Origin: Salinibacterium sp. dk2585
GTDB taxonomy: Bacteria; Actinomycetota; Actinomycetes; Actinomycetales; Microbacteriaceae
Assembly (NCBI RefSeq): GCF_008001035.1
Contig: NZ_CP042856.1
Location: 1,860,001 to 1,924,000 of the forward strand
DNA: 64,000 bases
Direction: 5' to 3'
The notes under the pieces were generated by a model. That model was not told the origin of the DNA. It searched no databases and worked only from the letters and a program-made list of their open reading frames with translations. The translations under genes were made by a program, and so were the position numbers. Shown here in pieces: positions 18,568-27,103 of this stretch (the first letter of the stretch is position 1; each line of letters begins with the position of its first letter).

Positions 18568-19512
18568 TCAGTCCGAAGCGGCGTCGAGCGCCGCGACCTG
18601 CTGGCGAGTCAGCGCCATCTGCCGCGCGTGCATGACGTCGAGGAGCTCCTCGGTCGAGTGCGCCGCGACGATAGCGGCAGTCACGCCCGGCTTCGAAATC
18701 GCCCAGGCGGCCGCGACACGGGCGGGAGACGCGTCATGCTCCTTCGCGACAACCTCGAGCCTGTCGAGCACACGGAGGCCGCGGCGATCGATGTGAGCGA
18801 GCGCTTTCGACCAGATCGGTGAATCGACAGCGGCGCCCTTGTCGCGGTACAGGCCCGTGAGGAACCCGTTCGCAAGCGGACGACGAGCAAAGAACGCCGT
18901 GCCGGTCGTCGCGACATACGGTGCCAGCTCCCGCTCAAACGCGCCCCTCATGACGAGCGAGTACTCGTTGAAAATCGCTGCGACTCGCGGGTACCTCGCC
19001 TCCTCAGAGCGCGTATCCATCGCCCGGATGCGGGCGGCCGCATGGTCAAGGACCGCGACGTGCCCTACCTTGCCGGCACGGCAGAGCATGTCGAGTGCCT
19101 CGAGCGTGTCATCCAGCGGCACCGTCGGATCGTCTCCGTCGAGCGTGAGGAGGTCGATGCGGTCGACGCCGAGGCGGCGCAGGGAGGCCTCGGTCGCCCG
19201 GGCGACGATGCGGGGGGCGAGGCCACGGGCATCCGGATGTCGCCCGATCGTGGTCGCAACGACCATGCCTGCCGAGCCACGGGAGCGCAGCCACGAGCCG
19301 ATCATGACCTCGCTGCGCCCACCCGCGAAGTGGTCGGCGGTGTAGACGAGATTGCCGCCCGCGTCACGGAAGGCGTCCAGCATCGAAGCGGTCTCCTTCT
19401 GCCCCGAGACCCAACCGAAGACTCCTCCATCGACGCCGATGGGTGCGACCGACAGACCCGTGCCGGTGATCGCTCGCATGAGACCAAACCTATTGGCGAT
19501 ATACGGTTCCAT
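18568..19512 (-). CDS. Aldo/keto-reductase-like protein lacking the catalytic tetrad
   Basis: The 314-residue protein aligns along its length with the aldo/keto reductase barrel: LSVAPIG, GGRSEVMIGSWL, SLRRLGVDRIDLL, and AAWAISKPGVTAAIVAAHS near the end. All four catalytic positions are changed. The family Asp is Tyr57 (NLVYTAD), the Tyr is Phe62, the Lys is Thr88 (VVATTIG), and the His is Asp125 (LLTLDGDD). It is therefore unlikely to be a normal reductase and may be a binding or regulatory protein, perhaps of the convergent TetR. The ATG at 19512 has AGGGG upstream; 19479 (MRAITGTGL) fits the usual family start better. Confidence 0.8.
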   Translation of the reverse strand: MEPYIANRFGLMRAITGTGLSVAPIGVDGGVFGWVSGQKETASMLDAFRDAGGNLVYTADHFAGGRSEVMIGSWLRSRGSAGMVVATTIGRHPDARGLAPRIVARATEASLRRLGVDRIDLLTLDGDDPTVPLDDTLEALDMLCRAGKVGHVAVLDHAAARIRAMDTRSEEARYPRVAAIFNEYSLVMRGAFERELAPYVATTGTAFFARRPLANGFLTGLYRDKGAAVDSPIWSKALAHIDRRGLRVLDRLEVVAKEHDASPARVAAAWAISKPGVTAAIVAAHSTEELLDVMHARQMALTRQQVAALDAASD

Positions 19513-19599
19513 ACACCCCTACCGGGCGCGAAGGGGCGATGTTGAACTCCCCCGAGCGCCCCGCACGCTTCGGTGGCAAGCTGGGAGGTGGAGGTCACC

Positions 19600-19905
19600 A
19601 TGTCTGAATCACAGAAGGTCACCCGGCAGGAGGCGCTGACGAGCGACTCTGGACGCACCTGGCTCATCGTCGCCGGCGTGATCGCCGCACTCTGTCTCGT
19701 CATGCTCTGGTTCATGCGCGAGATGCCGCCGCTGGGCGCAGCGACGGCGGGAATGGTCGCCATCGTCATCGCCTATCTCGCGATGGTCGCCATCCGCTTC
19801 GGCGTGAACCACCTGCGCTGGCGGCTCGGACTGCTCGCCGTGCTCACGATCGTCATCGTGATCATCTTCGGCGTCGTGTCGTGGATGACGATCCTCTCGG
19901 CCTAA
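19600..19905 (+). CDS. Small integral membrane protein
   Basis: This 101-residue protein has a polar N-terminus of about 18 residues and three predicted transmembrane helices (about 19-38, 45-65 and 75-97). No family is recognised. The start MSESQKV at 19600 has GGAGG upstream and removes nine unconvincing residues of a longer frame. It is divergent from the aldo/keto-reductase-like gene and convergent with pnp; a strong hairpin terminator follows. Confidence 0.75.
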   Translation: MSESQKVTRQEALTSDSGRTWLIVAGVIAALCLVMLWFMREMPPLGAATAGMVAIVIAYLAMVAIRFGVNHLRWRLGLLAVLTIVIVIIFGVVSWMTILSA

Positions 19906-19964
19906 GCGGAGGCACGACAGCGCGCCAGCGGGGCAGGCACACACGAAGGGACAGGCGCAGACGA

Positions 19965-20009
19965 CGGATGCCCGCCGCGCGTTCCTGGGGAACGCGAGAC
20001 GGGCATCCG
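19965..20009. terminator. Bidirectional compound hairpin between membrane gene and pnp
   Basis: The sequence forms an outer 10-bp stem (CGGATGCCCG with CGGGCATCCG), a symmetric 3x3 internal loop, an inner 8-bp stem (CGCGTTCC with GGAACGCG) and a 3-base loop. It lies between two convergent genes, 60 bases after the membrane gene and 18 bases from the pnp stop, so it can end both transcripts. There is no U-tract, as is common in high-GC Actinobacteria. Confidence 0.8.
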
Positions 20010-20027
20010 CTGGGCTGCGCTGGAGAA

Positions 20028-22283
20028 CTAGCCTTCCTGCGACTCGCCCTCCGCTGCCTCTGCAGGCTCGGCCTCGTCGATGACGGGCGCGAGGGAGAGC
20101 TTTCCGCGGTCATCGATCTTGGTGATCTCGACCTGGATCTTCTGGCCGACGCCGAGCACATCTTCGACGTTCTCGACACGCTTGCCACCGGCGAGCTTGC
20201 GCACCTCCGAGATGTGGAGGAGACCGTCGCGGCCAGGCATGAGCGAGACGAAGGCGCCGAAGGTGGCGATCTTCACGACCGTGCCCAGGAAGCGCTCGCC
20301 AACCTCAGGGTTGAGCGGGTTCGCGATGGCGTTGACCGCCATGCGTGCCGCCTCGGCCGAGGGACCGTCGACCGCGCCGATGTATACGGTGCCGTCGTCC
20401 TCGATTGAGATGTCGGCGCCCGTGTCGTCCTGGATCTGGTTGATCGTCTTGCCCTTCGGGCCGATCAGCTCACCGATCTTGTCGACGGGGATCTGCACCG
20501 AGATGACGCGAGGCGCGGTGGGCGCCATCTCGTCGGGGGTGTCGATCGCCGAGTTAAGCACGTTGAGGATGGCCGTGCGGGCCTCCTTCGCCTGCTTGAG
20601 CGCACCGTCGAGCACCGACGACGGGATGCCGTCGAGCTTGGTGTCGAGCTGGATGGCCGTGATGAACTCGCTCGTGCCGGCGACCTTGAAGTCCATGTCG
20701 CCGAGCGCGTCTTCAGCGCCCAGGATGTCGGTCAGCGCCGCGTAGCGCGTCTCGCCATCGACCTCGTCGGAGACGAGGCCCATCGCGATGCCCGCGACGG
20801 GAGCGCGCAGCGGCACACCCGCGTTGAGGAGCGACAGGGTCGATGCACAGACGGAACCCATCGAGGTCGAACCGTTGGACCCGAGAGCCTCGGACACCTG
20901 GCGGATCGCGTAGGGGAACTCCTCGCGGCTCGGCAGCACCGGCACGAGGGCGCGCTCGGCGAGGAAGCCGTGCCCGATCTCGCGACGCTTCGGCGAACCA
21001 ACGCGGCCGGTCTCACCGGTCGAGTAGGGCGGGAAGTTGTAGTGGTGCATGTAGCGCTTCTTGGTGACCGGGCTCAGCGAGTCGATCTGCTGCTCCATCT
21101 TGAGCATGTTGAGCGTCGTGACGCCCATGATCTGCGTCTCGCCGCGCTGGAAGATCGCGGAGCCGTGCACGCGCGGGATGACCTGCACCTCGGCGTCGAG
21201 CGGGCGGATGTCGGCGAGGCCGCGGCCGTCCATGCGCACGCCCTCGGTGAGGATGCGGTCGCGCACGATCTTCTTCGTGACCGACTTGTAGGCGGCAGAC
21301 ACCTGGCCGTTGGCCTCGGCGGGAAGTTCCCCTGCCTCGACCTTGGCGGCGATGGCCTGCTTGACCTCGGCCTTGAGCGCGTCATCCGCGTCCTGGCGCT
21401 CGACCTTGCCGGCGATCTGGTAGATCGAGGCGAGGCGCTCCTGCGCGAGCTCAGCGACCGCGTCGTAGGTGACCCGGTCGTAGGCGGTGAAGACCGGGTA
21501 GTCCTGGATCTCCTTGGCCGACTGCGCGGCGAGCTCGGACTGGGCCTTGACCAGCTGCATGAGGAACGGCTTGGCCGCCTCGAGGCCCTGTGCCACGACG
21601 GTCTCGTCGGGCTTGATGGCACCGCCCTGGATGAGGTTCCACGAACCCTCCGTGGCCTCGGCCTCGACCATCATGATGGCGATGTCTTCGTTGCCCTGCG
21701 CGTCGACGACGCGACGGCCGGCGACTGTGAGGTCGAAGACCGCGCCCTCAAGCTGCTCAACGGTCGGGAATGCAACCCACTGGCCGTCGATCAGCGCGAG
21801 ACGGATGCCACCGATCGGGCCGCTGAAGGGCAGGCCCGAGATCTGCGTCGACGCCGAAGCGGCGTTGATCGCGAGGGCGTCGTAGAACTCGCCCGGAGCG
21901 ATGCTCAGGACGGTGATGACGATCTGGACCTCGTTGCGGAGGCCGTCGACGAAGGACGGGCGCAGCGGCCGGTCGATCAGGCGGCAGACGAGGATGGCCT
22001 CGGTCGAGGGGCGACCCTCACGGCGGAAGAACGAGCCGGGAATCTTGCCCGCGGCGTAGGAACGCTCCTCGACGTCGACCGTGAGCGGGAAGAAGTCGAA
22101 GCCTTCGCGCGGCTGCTTGCCGGCGCTCGTCGCGCTCAGCAGCATGGTGTCTTCATCGAGGTATGCAGCAACGGCACCCTGTGCCTGCTGCGCGAGACGA
22201 CCGGTCTCGAAACGGATGGTGCGCTTGCCGAACTTGCCGTTGTCGAGAACGGCCTCGGCGAACTTGATCTCTGGACCCTCCAT
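20028..22283 (-). CDS. pnp: Polyribonucleotide nucleotidyltransferase (PNPase)
   Basis: PNPase degrades RNA 3'-5' with phosphate and can polymerise nucleotides. The 751-residue protein has two RNase PH domains, the second with the active-site segment [24 protein letters not shown] and the catalytic [12 protein letters not shown] ([19 protein letters not shown]) and S1 ([28 protein letters not shown]) RNA-binding domains follow. The start [11 protein letters not shown] at 22283 has AAAGGAG upstream. The rpsO gene, its usual neighbour, lies 7.5 kb away here. Confidence 0.97.
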   Translation of the reverse strand: MEGPEIKFAEAVLDNGKFGKRTIRFETGRLAQQAQGAVAAYLDEDTMLLSATSAGKQPREGFDFFPLTVDVEERSYAAGKIPGSFFRREGRPSTEAILVCRLIDRPLRPSFVDGLRNEVQIVITVLSIAPGEFYDALAINAASASTQISGLPFSGPIGGIRLALIDGQWVAFPTVEQLEGAVFDLTVAGRRVVDAQGNEDIAIMMVEAEATEGSWNLIQGGAIKPDETVVAQGLEAAKPFLMQLVKAQSELAAQSAKEIQDYPVFTAYDRVTYDAVAELAQERLASIYQIAGKVERQDADDALKAEVKQAIAAKVEAGELPAEANGQVSAAYKSVTKKIVRDRILTEGVRMDGRGLADIRPLDAEVQVIPRVHGSAIFQRGETQIMGVTTLNMLKMEQQIDSLSPVTKKRYMHHYNFPPYSTGETGRVGSPKRREIGHGFLAERALVPVLPSREEFPYAIRQVSEALGSNGSTSMGSVCASTLSLLNAGVPLRAPVAGIAMGLVSDEVDGETRYAALTDILGAEDALGDMDFKVAGTSEFITAIQLDTKLDGIPSSVLDGALKQAKEARTAILNVLNSAIDTPDEMAPTAPRVISVQIPVDKIGELIGPKGKTINQIQDDTGADISIEDDGTVYIGAVDGPSAEAARMAVNAIANPLNPEVGERFLGTVVKIATFGAFVSLMPGRDGLLHISEVRKLAGGKRVENVEDVLGVGQKIQVEITKIDDRGKLSLAPVIDEAEPAEAAEGESQEG

Positions 22284-22616
22284 TAAGGGCTTCTCCTTTG
22301 TTTTACGTCGCCCCCCGTGTGGGCGCGACTCATACATCGGAGCAGGAGCGGGCAGTCAGGGGCACACGCGTTTGCGCGGGCGCCGGGCTCTGGCCAACAG
22401 TAGAAAACCACCGTGCCCCTGTGCGGGGAACGGGAACTCACCACCGGTGACCAGCCTCGTGCCGGCCTGCTCCGTTTGTTTTCTTGCTCTGGTCGCATGA
22501 CTGCAACCTTGGGGAGTCTATCAGCGACTCCCTCAACGGGACAGGGGCGCGCGGCATCCCTCTGAATCACATGAGCATCACAGGACGGGCGGGCAGGCCG
22601 CGCCTACCGTGGAGGC
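22284..22616. promoter_or_regulatory. Divergent leader region of pnp and the baeRF gene
   Basis: No gene is seen in these 333 bases. They contain a GGGGCAC/GTGCCCC inverted repeat (22359-22365 and 22413-22419), a small TCACC-ACC-GGTGA hairpin near 22440, and a GGGAGTC/GACTCCC hairpin at 22512-22532. Leaders of pnp are structured in many bacteria because PNPase controls its own mRNA. Whether these hairpins serve that purpose here is an inference. Confidence 0.45.
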
Positions 22617-22619
22617 ATG

Positions 22620-23738
22620 ATGGCCACACCGACACTCGAAGACATCACAGAACTGGCCGACCGTCGCTCGATTGCGAGCGTCATGATCTCGATGCCGACG
22701 TCTCCTGTCGCCTCGGAGGTCGAACGGTTGCGGCTCGACTACAAGAACTCGGTCCGCGAGGCCGAGCGGCAACTTGAGGCCGCCGGCGTGGGCACGGATG
22801 CCCGTGCCGCCGTGCGCCGCAACCTCGACGACGTGGTGGAGGGCGACTTCTGGACCCATCTCGCCCAGGGCGCCGTCGTCTTCGCCTCGCCGGAGTTCGC
22901 CCGCGAGTTTCGCGTACGGACCACTGTTCCACCGCGAGTCTGCGTGGGCGAGCGATTCGATGTGGGACCGCTTCTTCGGTCACTCACGCTGGCCAGGAAG
23001 GGGTACGCCGTAGCCGTAACGGAGGGATCAGCGCGCCTCGTCGCCATCTCGGCGGATGTCGCCGCAAGCGAGGTCACGCTGGGCCTGCCCGACGACATCC
23101 ACAGTGTGCTGCAGCACTCCGAGAACGACGGTGACGCAGACCGCACGCGAGCGCGGGGCGCAACGGGCGACAAGATCGAGCTCCGCAAATACTGCCGCAT
23201 AGTGCAAGACGCCGTCGCCGAGGCCATCAAGGGGCGGGAGGCGCCAGTCGTGCTGGCTGCCGCTAACGATGTTGCCGCTGCCTATCGGGAGGCCAACACC
23301 TACCCGCGGCTGCTGGAGGAGGGGCTTGACATCAACCCTTCGTCCCTGACCCTCGAAGAACTCGACGCGGCCGCTCGGGCGGTGCTGGCGAGAGACAACG
23401 ACCGACAGCTCGCGGAGTGGCGGGAGACGTTCGGCACTCGCCTCAATCACGGTCGGGCGAGCGTCAAGCTCAACGAGATCGCGCGGGCGGCAAGTGCCGG
23501 TGCCGTTGAGGAGATGCTCTTCGACGTGGGCGACGACAGCGAGGGCTTCATCTCGGAGGAGGGCACGGTGACCCCCGCCCCATCTGCAGGAGGCACCACC
23601 GTCGGGCTCTTCGATGAGATTGCGATCCGGGTTTTGCGCACTGGCGGAAGAGTGCGCGCCGTGCGAAAGAGCGAGCTGCCCGGCAAGACCGGAATCGCGG
23701 CGCTCCTGCGCTTCGAGGTGCCGCGCGGGCAGGAGTAA
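22620..23738 (+). CDS. baeRF-family protein (bacterial relative of aRF1/eRF1)
   Basis: This 372-residue protein looks like a bacterial archaeo-eukaryotic release-factor family member, close to baeRF3. It has ISMPTSP and RLDYKNSVREAERQL at the N-terminus, then EGDFWTHLAQGAVVFASPEF, VCVGERFDVGPLLRSL and the C-terminal GRASVKLNEIARAASAGAVEEMLFD and GGRVRAVRKSELPG segments. Families of this kind are thought to act on ribosomes, but the role is not established. The ATG at 22620 has GGAGG four bases upstream; 22617 is also possible. The degenerate ATPase gene follows after about 95 bases. Confidence 0.75.
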   Translation: MATPTLEDITELADRRSIASVMISMPTSPVASEVERLRLDYKNSVREAERQLEAAGVGTDARAAVRRNLDDVVEGDFWTHLAQGAVVFASPEFAREFRVRTTVPPRVCVGERFDVGPLLRSLTLARKGYAVAVTEGSARLVAISADVAASEVTLGLPDDIHSVLQHSENDGDADRTRARGATGDKIELRKYCRIVQDAVAEAIKGREAPVVLAAANDVAAAYREANTYPRLLEEGLDINPSSLTLEELDAAARAVLARDNDRQLAEWRETFGTRLNHGRASVKLNEIARAASAGAVEEMLFDVGDDSEGFISEEGTVTPAPSAGGTTVGLFDEIAIRVLRTGGRVRAVRKSELPGKTGIAALLRFEVPRGQE

Positions 23739-23834
23739 CACCCGGCGGAACTAGGACCCTACCCGCGCGGATTTCGCAGACCTACACTGACCCTGCCCCC
23801 GACCAGGTTGAGGGACACGGCTCCGGGAGGTTGC

Positions 23835-24524
23835 ATGTTCATCGCGGTGAACGAGGTAAGCAAGGGCAGGAACGAATCCGCGCTGCCCAAGATCTCGGTT
23901 GAGTTCCAGAGCGGACGTGCCACTCTCGCGCTCGCCGAGACTGCACAGCGGCCGAGCGTCTTGGGCTTGATTGCATCCGGACGGATGCGACCCGACACCG
24001 GACACGTCACGATCGATTACGCCCAGGACGCCCACTCGCTGCGCGCGCGAGTCGCTCTCGTCGACGCCCCCGATGTCAACGACCCCTCGCCGGAGGTCAG
24101 CGTATACACGGTGGTAGCGGAAGAACTCATGTTCGCGGGGCTCCCGGCTGGGCCCCGCGCAACACGGCGCGCACTCGGCCCACTCGGGGTGGAACAGTGG
24201 CGATCCTGGACCATCGGCACAGTGCCCCCGATAGTTCGGATCCGTCTGCTCACCGAGCTTGCCGTCATGAGGGAGGACGTCGAGGGCATCGTCCTCACGG
24301 CACCGGATCGACACGGTGGCGACCCAGCCGCCTGGTGGGATCGGGCAAACGAACTGGCGTCGCGCGGTTATGCCGTCCTGGTGATCGCCGGCGTGGCCTC
24401 GGCGAGCGCCCTCGGCATGTCGGCGGGCGCGGGCGACGTCGTTCAGGCTGCGCCAGCGGCTGCGCCCCCGCCCTCGCGGCGACATCTACTCACTGTGTCC
24501 GAGGAGCCGGAGGTCTCGCCATGA
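23835..24524 (+). CDS. Degenerate ABC-type ATPase subunit (no Walker A)
   Basis: The 229-residue protein follows the layout of an ABC ATPase: FIAVNEVS...LPKISVEF, then LGLIASGRMRPDTGHVTID as in the stretch after Walker A, ARVALVDAPDV, and GIVLTAPDRHGGDP in the Walker B region. The P-loop position reads AETAQRPS, with Pro where Lys is required. No LSGGQ-like signature is visible, and the DE of Walker B is replaced by TA. It should not hydrolyse ATP. It overlaps the YhgE/Pip gene by ATGA, so it is probably its partner. The start MFIAVNEVSK has GGGAGG upstream. A Pro/Ala-rich tail of about 30 residues ends the protein. Confidence 0.72.
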   Translation: MFIAVNEVSKGRNESALPKISVEFQSGRATLALAETAQRPSVLGLIASGRMRPDTGHVTIDYAQDAHSLRARVALVDAPDVNDPSPEVSVYTVVAEELMFAGLPAGPRATRRALGPLGVEQWRSWTIGTVPPIVRIRLLTELAVMREDVEGIVLTAPDRHGGDPAAWWDRANELASRGYAVLVIAGVASASALGMSAGAGDVVQAAPAAAPPPSRRHLLTVSEEPEVSP

Positions 24525-26416
24525 AAATCCCCGCCATGATCGCTGCCGAGTTTCGCCGACTCGTGCGCAAGCCGATGGCGTTTCTCGCTCTGCTGGCCCT
24601 CGGCATAGTCCCCCTTCTCTACGGCGGCATGTACCTCTGGGCGAATCAGAACCCCTACGGCAGGCTCGCCGAGATCCCCGTTGCACTGGTCGTCGAGGAC
24701 GAGGGAGTGGATTCCGGCGGAACAGAGACCAACTACGGCGACCAGATCGCCGTGCGGATTCTCGATGCGGGAACCTTCGACTGGCACCGCGTATCGGCTG
24801 AGGAGGCCGACCGCGGCGTGCGAGCGGAGGACTTTGACTTCGTGGTGACCATTCCCTCCGACTTCTCAGAGAGCGTGGCTTCATCGGAAACTGACGCCCC
24901 CCGCAAAGCGGAGGTCCTCCTGACGACCAATGACGCGAACAGCTACCTGGGCACGACGATCGGGCAACAGGCGGTGAAGACGGTCAGGGACGAGATCGTG
25001 CAGGAGATCAATAAGGAGGCCGCAGCACGATTCCTCGGCGGGCTTGCCACGATCCGCACGAGCCTTGTCACTGCCACGGAGGGCGTAGACGAACTCCTGG
25101 AGGGCACCCAGACAGCCGCACGCGGCGCGGATGAACTGGCGGCGGGCACCACGCAGCTCGCGGTCGGTTCTGTTTCACTTCGCGGCGGCCTGAACGAACT
25201 GCTCGCCGCCACGTCTTCTCTTCCCGCACAAAGCGAGCAGCTTGCGACCGGCGCCGGTGAAGTGGCGGCGGGCAACGAGCGCCTTTCCGCCCTGGGCGGA
25301 GAAGTCGCAGCCGTTTCCCGCGATGTCGTGACGCGACTCGATCCGACCAGAAACGAGATCGAGCGGCGGCTTCAATCGTCGGGGCTGACCCCCGAGCAAA
25401 TCGCAGAGGTGCTTACGGTTCTGGATGAGCTCGGCACGGCAGTGCGAACCGGTGACGCGCGAGTGCAGGATGCCGCCACCCAGCTGGGCACGCTAGCGGC
25501 GGGCTCTGTCGAGGTTGCCGCCGGCGCCCGGCAGCTTGCGGACGCTGCCCCGAGCCTCGTGGGCGGCATCCGCTCGGCTGCCAACGGCTCGACCGAACTG
25601 GCGTCGGGCGCGGAACAGGTGAACGCAGGGGCAACCCAACTCTCGGCGGGGCTGCCACAGGTCGTCTCGGGGGTGCGCACGCTCCAGTCCGGACTGGCCG
25701 AGGGGGTGGAGCGCATCCCGGAGTCAACCTCGCAGCAGCGGTCTGCGCAGGCGGCCAATATTGCGGACCCCGTGACGGTCAAGACCTCGGCCGTTGCGGA
25801 GGCGGGAACCTACGGGGCGGGACTCGCGCCGTTCTTTGTGGGGCTGGCGGCCTGGATAGGGATCTACGCCCTGTTCCTCATTGTGAAGCCCGTGTCTCAG
25901 CGCGCAGTCACGGCGCTGCATTCGCCCGTGAAGATCACCATCGCCGGGTGGCTCACACCGACCCTCATCGGTGCGCTCCAGATGGTCGGCCTGTTCATCA
26001 TTGTCGCCGTCGTCCTGGGATTCCGAGTCGAGAACCCATGGGGCGCCTATGGCTTGATGGCGCTGTCGTCCGCAACCTTCGCTGCCATCATCCTGGCCCT
26101 GAATATCTGGTTGAGCAGCGTAGGGCAATTCATCGGCCTCGTCATGATGGTGCTCCAGCTGGTAACGGCCGGCGGAACCTTCCCTTGGCAGACCCTGCCA
26201 CCACCCCTCGCCTTCATTCACCACCTGCTCCCCATGTCGTACACGGTGGACGGCTTGCGACAGTTGATGTACGGAGGAGACATGGGCGAAGCGGTCCTGG
26301 ACGCTCTCGTCATCTCCGCCTGGCTGTTGGTCGCCTTCGCTGTAGCAGCCCTCGGCGTCACCCGAATGACGCGTGTGCGCACCCTGGCCGACCTGGAGCC
26401 GAGCCTCATCGGCTAG
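24521..26416 (+). CDS. YhgE/Pip family ABC-2-type membrane protein
   Basis: The 631-residue protein has the architecture of YhgE/Pip (phage infection protein) relatives. It has one N-terminal helix (residues 20-42, ending in YGGMYLWANQNPYG), a large external part of about 480 residues with repeats of the type ELAxGTxQLAxG forming a long helical region, and a cluster of five to six C-terminal helices of ABC-2 type. Such proteins are exporters or receptors at the cell surface (ESX-like export and phage infection have been linked to relatives). The start overlaps the stop of the degenerate ATPase gene. A terminator follows. Confidence 0.88.
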   Translation: MKIPAMIAAEFRRLVRKPMAFLALLALGIVPLLYGGMYLWANQNPYGRLAEIPVALVVEDEGVDSGGTETNYGDQIAVRILDAGTFDWHRVSAEEADRGVRAEDFDFVVTIPSDFSESVASSETDAPRKAEVLLTTNDANSYLGTTIGQQAVKTVRDEIVQEINKEAAARFLGGLATIRTSLVTATEGVDELLEGTQTAARGADELAAGTTQLAVGSVSLRGGLNELLAATSSLPAQSEQLATGAGEVAAGNERLSALGGEVAAVSRDVVTRLDPTRNEIERRLQSSGLTPEQIAEVLTVLDELGTAVRTGDARVQDAATQLGTLAAGSVEVAAGARQLADAAPSLVGGIRSAANGSTELASGAEQVNAGATQLSAGLPQVVSGVRTLQSGLAEGVERIPESTSQQRSAQAANIADPVTVKTSAVAEAGTYGAGLAPFFVGLAAWIGIYALFLIVKPVSQRAVTALHSPVKITIAGWLTPTLIGALQMVGLFIIVAVVLGFRVENPWGAYGLMALSSATFAAIILALNIWLSSVGQFIGLVMMVLQLVTAGGTFPWQTLPPPLAFIHHLLPMSYTVDGLRQLMYGGDMGEAVLDALVISAWLLVAFAVAALGVTRMTRVRTLADLEPSLIG

Positions 26417-26418
26417 GC

Positions 26419-26458
26419 GCCGCCCCTCCCGCCGCGCCGTTTCGGCGTGCAGGGCGGC
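26419..26458. terminator. Bidirectional terminator hairpin after the YhgE/Pip gene
   Basis: The arms GCCGCCC (26419-26425) and GGGCGGC (26452-26458) enclose a second stem, CGCGCCG with CGGCGTG (one G-U pair), around TTT. It starts three bases after the YhgE/Pip stop and lies 22 bases from the end of the convergent flavin-reductase gene. Confidence 0.7.
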
Positions 26459-26479
26459 CAGGCCCGGCAAGCGGGCAGG

Positions 26480-27103
26480 TCAGCTGCGCTGAACGTCGTC
26501 GAGCACGCTCGCGGCAGCGCCGAAACCCCAGGGATCGGCGTTGAGTCCTGTGCGGCCCTTCGCCTCCATACGGTCGGCCAGCTGGCGTGCGGCTCGCTCG
26601 ATGCGGGCGGCGAGCTCGCCGCCAGCCCCAGAACCCCAGTCGTCAGTCGCCGCGAAGACACCCGTCGCGACCGGTTCGGCGCGCAGGTAGGCGAAGAGCG
26701 GGCGCATGGCGTGCTCGATCACGAGCGAGTGGCGCTGGGTGCCGGCCGTGGCCCCCAACAGCACGGGCATCCGCTCCAGTGATGCCGGGTCGATCACGTC
26801 GAAGAACGACTTGAAGAGACCGCTGTAGGAGGCACTGAAGACGGGGCTGACGGCGATGAGGCCATCGGCGCCCGTGACGGCGTCGATCGTGGCCTCAAGC
26901 GCCGGTGAGGCGAAGCCCGTGAGCATCATGCTCGTGAGGTCGCGCGCATGGTCGCGCAGCTCGACGCTCGTGAGATCGACCTCGGTGCCGCGCGCCCTCA
27001 GCTCCTCGACGGTGGCGTTGGTGAGCCGGTCCGCGAGCATGCGCGTCGACGAGGGCTGGCTGAGCCCGCCGGAGACGACGGCGAGACGGCGTGTGACGGT
27101 CAT
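26480..27103 (-). CDS. NAD(P)H-dependent FMN reductase
   Basis: This 207-residue flavodoxin-like protein has LAVVSGGLSQPSSTRMLADRL (FMN phosphate loop) at the N-terminus and GLIAVSPVFSASYSGLFKSFFDVID near residues 80-105. It belongs to the reductase group that supplies reduced flavin to luciferase-like monooxygenases. Its ATG overlaps the stop of the luciferase-like gene (ATGA), so the two are expressed together and probably form a two-component system. Confidence 0.9.
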   Translation of the reverse strand: MTVTRRLAVVSGGLSQPSSTRMLADRLTNATVEELRARGTEVDLTSVELRDHARDLTSMMLTGFASPALEATIDAVTGADGLIAVSPVFSASYSGLFKSFFDVIDPASLERMPVLLGATAGTQRHSLVIEHAMRPLFAYLRAEPVATGVFAATDDWGSGAGGELAARIERAARQLADRMEAKGRTGLNADPWGFGAAASVLDDVQRS

